Shown here one piece after another: positions 1 to 5,236 of a stretch of 6,514 nucleotides of DNA; the stretch's first letter is position 1; each line of letters starts with the position of its first letter. Below the pieces are notes generated by a model, which did not search any database, was not told the origin of the DNA, and was given only the letters and a program-made list of their open reading frames with translations. The stretch covers positions 1 to 6,514 of the forward strand of contig SKHA01000241.1 of the NCBI GenBank assembly GCA_007117185.1, given 5' to 3'. Position numbers and translations under genes: made by a program. The DNA comes from Spirochaeta sp. GTDB taxonomy: Bacteria; Spirochaetota; Spirochaetia; DSM-27196; Alkalispirochaetaceae.

Positions 1-1
1 A

Positions 2-958
2 TCGGTCCGGCCCGACGGCCGGCACGTCATCGCCCCGCGGATGACCCGGGACCTGCAGCGCATCCCGGAGTCGCTGATTGTAGTTGGCGGGGGCGTCACC
101 GGGGTCGAGTACGCCGAGGCGTTCGCCCGCCTTGGCTCGCAGGTCACGATCCTCAGTTCCCGGGGATTGCTGCCCCAGTTCGACCGCGAGTACGTCACCC
201 ACCTTGAAGAATACCTGAAGGGGCTGGGCGTAACGGTCCGGACGGGGGCCAGGGTGACGGACCTCGCCGTTGATTCGCCGGGAGACGCGGCCTCGGAGGC
301 GGCCTCGAACGCGGCCTCCGTCGAGACCTCCGTCGTGGCCACCACCGAGGACGGCCGGCGCTACTCCGCCACGATGGCGTTTGTCGCGACCGGCCGCGCC
401 GCCGACCTGACAACGATAACCGACGCGGACCTTCGGGAACGCCTGTGCGCCGGAAGCACTGCAACGAATCCCTGGATTCCCGTTGACTCCCGGGGGGCGA
501 CCGCCGTGGCGGGAATCTGGGGGTGCGGTGACGTCACCGGCCCACCCTTCACCGCGAATCACGCGCTGTGGCAGGGAAGACAGGTGGCTGCGGCGATTCT
601 TGGTACGACCTCTGGACCGGCGGGCCCGGAGGTGGCCCCGGCGATGATTCAGGCGGTCTTCACCGCCGCGCAGCTGGCGCAGATCCACCCCCGACAGGAG
701 TATCGCGCCGCCGGGGAGCACCGCCGCCGGTGGACCACATCCATCCTCTCGGTAGTACACGGCGCGCAGCTGCCCCCGGGCCACCTGAAGGTCACTGTGG
801 ACGATACCGGTATGATCCGGGAAGCGGCAGCTTTTGGGGAAGGTGCGGCGGAGGTTCTGGCGCCGATACAGCTGGCGATGAACACCGACATCTCATGGCA
901 GCGGCTCTCGGAGGTACCCTTCGCCTATCCTACCCTTTCCGAGGTGATCACCAGCTGA
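2..958 (+). CDS. Pyridine nucleotide-disulfide oxidoreductase, SthA/MerA-like, 5'-truncated by the window edge
   Basis: This is a flavoenzyme that would transfer electrons between NAD(P)H and an acceptor through FAD in the cytoplasm. The frame is open from base 2, so the N-terminal FAD domain and any redox CxxxxC lie outside the window. Numbering from the first in-frame ATG (41), the NAD(P)-binding Rossmann motif GGGVTG is at 16-21. The second-strand end reads LSSR (38-41) where NAD-specific relatives have Glu; this resembles the NTR of SthA and suggests NADPH use (inference). FVATGR is at 114-119, and the second FAD-binding motif GIWGCGD is at 158-164. The dimerisation domain runs from about 200 to 301 and ends in YPTLSE (296-301). 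The catalytic His of dihydrolipoamide dehydrogenase and glutathione reductase (HPT) is Tyr here, as in SthA and MerA. Only four residues follow this motif, fewer than usual. The dimer domain is divergent around 207-240. The family is sure; SthA versus MerA versus an uncharacterised branch cannot be settled without the N-terminus. Confidence 0.88.
   Translation, partial: SVRPDGRHVIAPRMTRDLQRIPESLIVVGGGVTGVEYAEAFARLGSQVTILSSRGLLPQFDREYVTHLEEYLKGLGVTVRTGARVTDLAVDSPGDAASEAASNAASVETSVVATTEDGRRYSATMAFVATGRAADLTTITDADLRERLCAGSTATNPWIPVDSRGATAVAGIWGCGDVTGPPFTANHALWQGRQVAAAILGTTSGPAGPEVAPAMIQAVFTAAQLAQIHPRQEYRAAGEHRRRWTTSILSVVHGAQLPPGHLKVTVDDTGMIREAAAFGEGAAEVLAPIQLAMNTDISWQRLSEVPFAYPTLSEVITS
284..343 (+). 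repeat. 12-bp imperfect tandem repeat inside the oxidoreductase gene
   Basis: Five consecutive 12-bp units start at 284, 296, 308, 320 and 332. The first three are nearly identical (GACGCGGCCTCG, GAGGCGGCCTCG, AACGCGGCCTCC); the last two are degenerate. They are in frame and encode DAAS-EAAS-NAAS-VETS-VVAT. The repeat lies in the NAD-binding domain between two beta strands (VTDLAV before, TTEDGRRY after), where relatives usually have a short loop, so it looks like slippage expansion of a surface loop. Confidence 0.75.
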
Positions 959-965
959 CTATAAT
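937..965 (+). promoter_or_regulatory. Possible promoter with a consensus -10 box just before the 972 gene
   Basis: A perfect TATAAT lies at 960-965, immediately after the oxidoreductase stop codon (956-958). The hexamer 17 bp upstream (TTCCGA, 937-942) is a weak -35 match. The spacing would place the transcription start near 972, which is the first base of the next gene's GTG codon. There is no Shine-Dalgarno sequence between box and start. The AT-rich box stands out in GC-rich surroundings, but its promoter function is inferred. Confidence 0.4.
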
Positions 966-971
966 TATCCC

Positions 972-1307
972 GTGGCACCGCTGGAACCGCTGCAGCAGAT
1001 GATCCTCCATACCCTGAGAGCGCTTCCCCGAGCGGACGCCCAGAACCGGCTGATGCGGACCCCTGACATGGAGCTGGCGCTGAGCATGATCTACATGGCT
1101 CCGGAGCAGCATCAGGAGATCTTCCGGAGGACCGGACCGGCCAAGACCGCCCGGCTCACCCAGCTGCTGGAACGCCACCGCCACACCCGCATCACCCGGG
1201 AGCAGTACGTGGCCGCCTCCCGGGAGGTGCTGCGCCGCCTGGGCGGCGAGACGGGAGGGACCGGCAGCCCCCTTTCCAGTTACTACCGTCCCAACCGCAC
1301 CCGGTGA
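972..1307 (+). CDS. Small helical protein with a FliG C-terminal-like pattern
   Basis: This is a 111-residue protein without signal peptide or membrane segment. Residues 32-90 form amphipathic helices. By eye they follow the FliG C-terminal pattern almost without gaps: a D..LAL helix, then P.....EIFRR at 44-53, a helix with L..LLE near 62-67, a short R(I/L)-type turn at 73-74, and a final A...E.LRRL helix at 81-90. FliG itself is the flagellar switch protein of about 330 residues, so this would be a stand-alone fragment-sized relative; MgtE-N-type helical repeats are an alternative. The tail after 91 is Gly/Ser/Arg-rich and probably disordered. GTG 972 is the earliest start after the in-frame stop at 945-947; ATG 999 (residue 10) is an alternative. 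No Shine-Dalgarno sequence is visible. It follows the oxidoreductase stop by 13 bp, and its 3' end overlaps the convergent gene by 25 bp. Confidence 0.6.
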   Translation: MAPLEPLQQMILHTLRALPRADAQNRLMRTPDMELALSMIYMAPEQHQEIFRRTGPAKTARLTQLLERHRHTRITREQYVAASREVLRRLGGETGGTGSPLSSYYRPNRTR

Positions 1308-1540
1308 ATGACCCCCTGGCCCACGCAGGAGACGCCGCTGTTGAGCACCACCAGCCCTGCGGTGCCGATGAAGAACCAGGGCTGCTGCGACGCCTTGAGG
1401 ATGATCGCCTCGCCGACGATGCTCACCCCCAGTCCGATCAGGATGAGTCCGCCGATACTGAACACCAGCCATCGCACCAGATGGTTGGGGTCAGATTGTT
1501 CCACTCTCGTGCGCTCAGGTTTCCTGCCCTCAGTTTTCAT
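1283..1540 (-). CDS. Small two-helix membrane protein, function unknown
   Basis: I do not recognise this 85-residue protein. The N-terminus (1-20) is charged and hydrophilic. Two hydrophobic, glycine-rich segments follow, at about 21-43 (LVRWLVFSIGGLILIGLG) and 55-78 (WFFIGTAGLVVLNSGVSCVG), separated by a short polar loop and followed by a basic tail (HRVRLGR). An inner-membrane helical hairpin is therefore likely. The frame is open further upstream to an ATG at 1609, but ATG 1540 is preferred because a promoter-like box sits just before it and the extension would run into the promoter region of the divergent slyD-like gene. There is no clear Shine-Dalgarno sequence. Its 3' end overlaps the convergent 972 gene by 25 bp, which leaves no room for a terminator between them. 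The coding assignment rests on the coherent membrane pattern. Confidence 0.6.
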   Translation of the reverse strand: MKTEGRKPERTRVEQSDPNHLVRWLVFSIGGLILIGLGVSIVGEAIILKASQQPWFFIGTAGLVVLNSGVSCVGQGVIHRVRLGR

Positions 1541-1546
1541 GCCCAC

Positions 1547-1576
1547 AATATACTGCGCCGTACGGGGATGCGTCAG
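1547..1576 (-). promoter_or_regulatory. Predicted promoter of the small membrane protein gene
   Basis: Read on the minus strand, CTGACG (1576-1571, four of six matches to the -35 consensus) is followed after 18 bp by TATATT (1552-1547, five of six matches to the -10 consensus). Six bases separate the -10 box from ATG 1540, so the predicted transcription start falls on or next to the start codon. No Shine-Dalgarno sequence is present. Confidence 0.5.
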
Positions 1577-1594
1577 AACGGCACACAGAACGGC
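1574..1594. repeat. Short direct repeat between the divergent promoters
   Basis: The 9-mer CAGAACGGC occurs at 1574-1582 and again at 1586-1594, a 12-bp period, in the 101-bp gap between the divergent genes. The left copy overlaps the predicted -35 element of the minus-strand promoter. A tandem operator is possible, but two copies of a 9-mer are weak evidence. Confidence 0.35.
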
Positions 1595-1603
1595 GCACTG
1601 CTG

Positions 1604-1632
1604 TTGCACCTCCAGGTAAACCTGAGTATTTT
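1604..1632 (+). promoter_or_regulatory. Predicted promoter of the slyD-like gene
   Basis: TTGCAC (1604-1609) and TATTTT (1627-1632) are separated by 17 bp. The predicted transcription start would be near 1639, only about three bases before ATG 1642, giving an essentially leaderless message. The GGGA at 1637-1640 is one base from the ATG, too close to serve as a normal ribosome binding site. Confidence 0.45.
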
Positions 1633-1641
1633 GTACGGGAT

Positions 1642-2106
1642 ATGACAGTCACAAAAGACAAGTACATCACCATGGAATACAGCTTTACCGCTCCCGACGG
1701 AACCCTCCTGGGAAGCAGCGAATACAGTGGTCCCTTCACCTTCCGCCAGGGATACGGCGATGTGGTCCCCGGGCTGGATACGCGGATGGAGGGCGCCCGG
1801 ATGGGTGAACAGCTCTCCTTCGTCATTCCCGCTGCCGAGGGGTACGGTGAACGGGACGATGCCAAGGTCCGGCAGGTCGCCCCGGACGCGCTGCCGCTGG
1901 GTCGCGACCCCGAGCCGGGTCTGCGGGTCAACGTCAACGGCACGATCATGATGATCACCGAGGTGAACGACGACTTTCTGACCCTGGATGGAAATCACCC
2001 GCTGGCGGGAATCCCCCTGCACTTCGACGTGAAGGTTACCGGGATCGCCGACGAGGCGCCGCAGTCCGACAGCTCCTGCAGTTGCGGCGGCAGCTGCAAC
2101 TGCTGA
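1642..2106 (+). CDS. slyD: SlyD-type FKBP peptidyl-prolyl cis-trans isomerase
   Basis: This 154-residue cytoplasmic protein would catalyse prolyl isomerisation and act as a folding chaperone. The FKBP half-domain is at 1-70, with GYGDVVPGLDTRMEG (37-51) and the AEGYGE motif (65-70). An inserted chaperone (IF) segment follows at about 71-120. The SlyD hallmark DGNHPLAG is at 116-123, followed by the closing strand LHFDVKVTGI. The C-terminal tail ends in SSCSCGGSCNC (144-154), with four cysteines. E. coli SlyD has a much longer His/Cys-rich nickel-binding tail, so this is a short, His-free version that could still bind a metal. ATG 1642 is chosen over ATG 1672 because it includes the usual N-terminal beta strand. 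The gene is transcribed divergently from the small membrane protein and convergently with the ABC/M23 operon. Confidence 0.92.
   Translation: MTVTKDKYITMEYSFTAPDGTLLGSSEYSGPFTFRQGYGDVVPGLDTRMEGARMGEQLSFVIPAAEGYGERDDAKVRQVAPDALPLGRDPEPGLRVNVNGTIMMITEVNDDFLTLDGNHPLAGIPLHFDVKVTGIADEAPQSDSSCSCGGSCNC
2078..2103. terminator. Hairpin ending at the slyD-like stop codon, possible terminator without a U-tract
   Basis: GCAGTTGC (2078-2085) and GCAACTGC (2096-2103) are perfect 8-base inverted arms. The stem can extend inward by a G-T wobble and two G-C pairs to about 11 bp with a four-base loop (2089-2092). It lies within the cysteine-tail codons and ends one base before the TGA finishes. No run of T follows on either strand. 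It sits where the convergent transcripts from both sides would end, so it could slow or stop either, but it may simply reflect Cys/Gly codon use. Confidence 0.35.
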
Positions 2107-2141
2107 CGGTCACGTCGGCGGGTCCACGCGTCCTCGACTCC

Positions 2142-3461
2142 TCACCCACCAGGTAGCGGCGAGAGCACCTCCAGAACCGCAGATTCGGTGATCCATTCCT
2201 CTCCGGAAGGGGTTCGGACTCGCATCCGGGTGCCGGTCAGTCCAGCGATCTGAACCGCCGTCCCTGCGGGAATGACTTCCTCCCGGGGAAGAGGCGGGGG
2301 GATCTGGTGCAGCCCCGTCTCGGTACGCACCGAGGGTCCCAGGTTCAGAAAGGGGTTGCGGTTCATCACCCGAACGGCCATCTCCGGGGGAGGGACGGCG
2401 CGGTCCACCGAAAGGCTCTCTTCCAGAACAAACCACCCACCCAGCAGCTCCATCTTCTCCTGCGGAGGCGCTACGGGATCAACCACGGGAGGGTCAACAA
2501 AGAACTCCCAGGGGTCAACGGATCCCCGCCAGCCCCCCTGGTAGACACCGATGTGCAGGTGCGGTGGTGTGAAAATTGCGTTGCCGGTGTTACCGACGGT
2601 GCCGATCACATCACCCGCTGAGACGCGCTGCCCCTCCTCCACCAGCTGTTCGTCCAGGTGGGCGTAGTACAGCAGCAGGTCCCGCTGGTCGTCCCGCAGC
2701 GAGACAATATTTCCACCGCGGTCGCGCCACCCCACCCGAAAGACCACCCCGTCAGAGGCGGCCAGGAGCGGCGTACCCCGAGGCGCGAAGATATCGATAC
2801 CCTCGTGGTACCGCGCGCCGCCGTCGCGATTGTCCCCGTAGAAACTCAGAATCGCTTCCGCTCCTACCCCCTCCACCGGAAAGGTGAGGGCCGCGCGAGC
2901 GGAAAATCGCACCGTCAGCCGTCCACCCCGCAGCAGTTCCGGCTGGATCCGGAGGATGTAGTAGTTGTCCCGCCGGGGCTCGAAGACGATGGTTCGCTCC
3001 CCCTCGGGCATTGAGGCCACCGGCACCGGGTCGGGCGAGTCTGCTTCGACGCGGTAGACGTCGGCGAAGAAATCCTCGATCTCACCGTCGATCTCGATAG
3101 TGATGCGACGCCCACGGCGCGCCGGGAAGCGGTACCCCACCGCAGAAGGCCGGTCAGCTTCCAGGACGAACACCTCTTCCAGGGGCGCCTCCACATCCGT
3201 GGGGTCCCGCAACGCCGCCTCGCCGGCGGCGATCCACTGGGCACCGATATACGTTTCGGCCAGGTTCAGCTGCTCGATCGCCCGCAGGTAGTCCGCCCGG
3301 GTGTCCAGGGGAAGCCAGGGCTCGTCAACGAGCTCCTGCCGCTGACAGGAGAAGAGCAGTGCCATAAATAGAAAGGGAAAGATGATCTTCATCATGGTGA
3401 ATATAACGACACGAGGGGTGCTATCGTCGAGTTCCAGCCGATCTCGCTGTTCATCCGTCAT
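2142..3461 (-). CDS. M23 (LytM-type) zinc endopeptidase, probable lipoprotein
   Basis: This is predicted to be a peptidoglycan DD-endopeptidase of the cell envelope. In 439-residue numbering from ATG 3461, the sequence MMKIIFPFLFMALLFSC (23-39) looks like a lipoprotein signal with a loose lipobox ending at Cys39. A beta-rich region follows at about 95-190. The M23 domain covers about 195-322 with all expected residues: HxxxD (H219, D223), YAHLD with H268, and HLH (H301, H303). It therefore appears catalytically complete. A C-terminal SH3-like stretch (about 395-433, VIPAGTAVQIAGLTG onward, then WITESAVLEVL) may bind the wall. Start: 3461 forms an ATGA overlap with the upstream ABC gene stop, suggesting translational coupling, but gives a 22-residue acidic leader before the signal. 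ATG 3395 or 3392 gives a normal-length lipoprotein signal and has a -10-like box in front; it may be the true start. Confidence 0.9.
   Translation of the reverse strand: MTDEQRDRLELDDSTPRVVIFTMMKIIFPFLFMALLFSCQRQELVDEPWLPLDTRADYLRAIEQLNLAETYIGAQWIAAGEAALRDPTDVEAPLEEVFVLEADRPSAVGYRFPARRGRRITIEIDGEIEDFFADVYRVEADSPDPVPVASMPEGERTIVFEPRRDNYYILRIQPELLRGGRLTVRFSARAALTFPVEGVGAEAILSFYGDNRDGGARYHEGIDIFAPRGTPLLAASDGVVFRVGWRDRGGNIVSLRDDQRDLLLYYAHLDEQLVEEGQRVSAGDVIGTVGNTGNAIFTPPHLHIGVYQGGWRGSVDPWEFFVDPPVVDPVAPPQEKMELLGGWFVLEESLSVDRAVPPPEMAVRVMNRNPFLNLGPSVRTETGLHQIPPPLPREEVIPAGTAVQIAGLTGTRMRVRTPSGEEWITESAVLEVLSPLPGG
3400..3430 (-). promoter_or_regulatory. Possible internal promoter ahead of the alternative M23 start
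   Basis: On the minus strand, TATATT (3405-3400) lies four bases before ATG 3395. TCGACG (3430-3425), four of six matches to a -35 element, lies 19 bp upstream. The box falls inside the reading frame of the longer M23 form. If active, it would uncouple the M23 gene from the exporter genes and produce the shorter protein with a normal signal peptide. This is weak evidence on its own. Confidence 0.3.
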
Positions 3462-5236
3462 AGCTGTGGCTGCGTTGCAAACTGTTCCCGGTAGAGCGCC
3501 GCGTAGGCACCATCGCGCTGCAGCAGCTCTTCGTGGGTCCCCGCTTCAAGGATCTGTCCCTTATGGAGAACCACTATGCGGTTGGCGTCCCTGATCGTGC
3601 TGAAACGGTGCGCAACGACAAAGCTGGTGCGACCCCGCAGAATGGCCCGGGTAGCGCGCTGAATCCGCAGTTCCGTCTCGGTGTCGATGCTGGAGGTGGC
3701 CTCGTCGAGAATGAAGATCCGCGGATCCGCGAGAATCGTCCTGGCAAACGAGATCAGCTGCTTCTCTCCGGTGGAGAGCCCCGCCCCACCCTCACCGACC
3801 TCGTGGTCGTACCCGTCGCTGAGCGCCGAGATCACGTCGTGGGCCGCCACCATCGCCGCCGCTGCCTCCACTTCATCGTCGGTGGCATCGGGGCGCCCCC
3901 GTCGGATGTTCTCCCGAACGGTACCCCGGAAAAGGTGCGGCGTCTGCAGAACGTACCCCAGATTCGAGCGAATCCAGCTCTGACTGCGCTCACGAATATC
4001 CACCCCATCTATCAGGATCCTCCCCTCCTGAGCTTCGTAGAAGCGACTGACCAGGTTGACGATGGTGGTCTTGCCGCTACCGGTCTCTCCCACCAGCGCC
4101 ACAACCTCACCGGCAGCCACATGCAGGTCGAAGTTTTTCAACACCGGCTCCTCAGGGCGATAGAAAAAAGAGACGCCCTGAAAGAAAACCTCACCGCTGC
4201 AGCGGGGCCAGTTCTCCTGACGCGGCTCCAGTATGCTTCCAAACTCCGCTTCCACCGTCGCGGTATCTGTTATTGCTGGCTGCTGTTGCAGGAGGGTGGC
4301 GATGCGTTCCGCCGCGCTGCGGGCTGACTGAAACTCCGTCAGGACCCGGGCAACCTCCCGGACCGGCTCGAAGAAGAGTACAGTGTAGCCGATGAACGCC
4401 ACCACCGTTCCCATTGTCGCGGTGCCGGCGGTAACCTGGGCGCCTCCGGCCAGCAGCGCCGTTGCGGTACCGATACTCCCCAGAAGCAGCACCACCGGCA
4501 TGTACACCGCCGAGTAGAGCGCCGCCCGTACCGATGCCCGCTGCATCCGTCCGGTGAGGTCCCCAAACTCCCGGAGGTTTTCATCTTCCCGAACCAGCAC
4601 CTTGCTGGTAGCGGTGCCGGAAATTCCCTCGTTGAAGGAGGCGGAGATCAGGCTGTTCAGGCTGCGAACCTGCCGATGTTCCACAAGAATGCGCCGCTGG
4701 AACCAGTAGCTTGCCAGCGCCAACGGCGGGACAACCAACAGCACCAGCGCAGCCAGAGGCGGATTGATCACCACCATTGCTACTGCAACTGCCAGCATCA
4801 TCGCGCTTCCCCAGACGATATCCACCAGCCCCCAGGCAACTGTCTCGCCCAGGCGCTGCACGTCCGAGTTCAGCCGCGCCATGATCCACCCCACCGGGGT
4901 GACATCGAAGTACGAGAGGGAGAGGGTCTGCAGGTGCCGAAATGCGGCACGGCGAAACGAGTGCATCAGCCCCATCTCGATCCGCCCGGCGGTGACCACC
5001 AGAAACCATACGCTCAGCGCCAGCAGCAGCGCCGCCGACCCGTACGCGAGGGCGAAGAGCGCCAGTCCGTCGGTGGTACCGGGCACGACAAAGCGATCCA
5101 CCGCGATCCCGCTGAGCAGGGGGAACAGCGCGTCCAACCCACCGACGAAAACCATGGTCAACACCAATAGTACGATCCTGCGGCGGTGTTCCTTCACCGG
5201 CGCCAGGACTATGGGCCAGTCAATATTACGTTTCAT
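3458..5236 (-). CDS. ABC exporter half-transporter, catalytic-Glu subunit (BmrD/YheH-like)
   Basis: This 592-residue protein has a six-helix membrane domain fused to a nucleotide-binding domain. Membrane segments lie near 21-43, 56-82, 135-157, 159-178, 241-264 and 272-292. The ATPase domain has Walker A GETGSGKTT (383-391), Q-loop Q431, signature LSTGE (487-491, not LSGGQ), Walker B IFILDE (507-512, catalytic Glu512 present), D-loop SSID (515-518) and H-loop H543. The divergent signature combined with an intact Glu is typical of one partner of a heterodimeric exporter. Its start overlaps the upstream ABC gene by 11 bp and its stop overlaps the M23 start, so all three are probably one transcript. 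Export of lipids, drugs or peptides is the family role; the substrate cannot be told from the sequence. Confidence 0.93.
   Translation of the reverse strand: MKRNIDWPIVLAPVKEHRRRIVLLVLTMVFVGGLDALFPLLSGIAVDRFVVPGTTDGLALFALAYGSAALLLALSVWFLVVTAGRIEMGLMHSFRRAAFRHLQTLSLSYFDVTPVGWIMARLNSDVQRLGETVAWGLVDIVWGSAMMLAVAVAMVVINPPLAALVLLVVPPLALASYWFQRRILVEHRQVRSLNSLISASFNEGISGTATSKVLVREDENLREFGDLTGRMQRASVRAALYSAVYMPVVLLLGSIGTATALLAGGAQVTAGTATMGTVVAFIGYTVLFFEPVREVARVLTEFQSARSAAERIATLLQQQPAITDTATVEAEFGSILEPRQENWPRCSGEVFFQGVSFFYRPEEPVLKNFDLHVAAGEVVALVGETGSGKTTIVNLVSRFYEAQEGRILIDGVDIRERSQSWIRSNLGYVLQTPHLFRGTVRENIRRGRPDATDDEVEAAAAMVAAHDVISALSDGYDHEVGEGGAGLSTGEKQLISFARTILADPRIFILDEATSSIDTETELRIQRATRAILRGRTSFVVAHRFSTIRDANRIVVLHKGQILEAGTHEELLQRDGAYAALYREQFATQPQL

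Noticed and set aside
568..1002. A 144-codon plus-strand frame overlapping the oxidoreductase end and the next gene
   Set aside because: It is Gly/Pro/Arg-rich low-complexity sequence running through the well-supported dimerisation domain in another frame.
1558..1565. CCGTACGG palindrome in the divergent promoter region
   Set aside because: An 8-base palindrome is too short and common in GC-rich DNA to call an operator without a second copy.
1530..2022. Minus-strand frames opposite the slyD-like gene
   Set aside because: The SlyD motifs on the plus strand are clear and complete; the antisense translations show no family features.
2105..2141. A possible classical terminator in the gap between the convergent slyD-like and M23 genes
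   Set aside because: Only a 4-bp stem (GACG/CGTC) and no T-run were found; the better hairpin lies just upstream and is listed with low confidence.
3533..4327. A 264-codon open frame on the plus strand opposite the ABC ATPase domain
   Set aside because: It has no recognisable motif and the opposite strand carries all ABC motifs; it is a codon-bias shadow.
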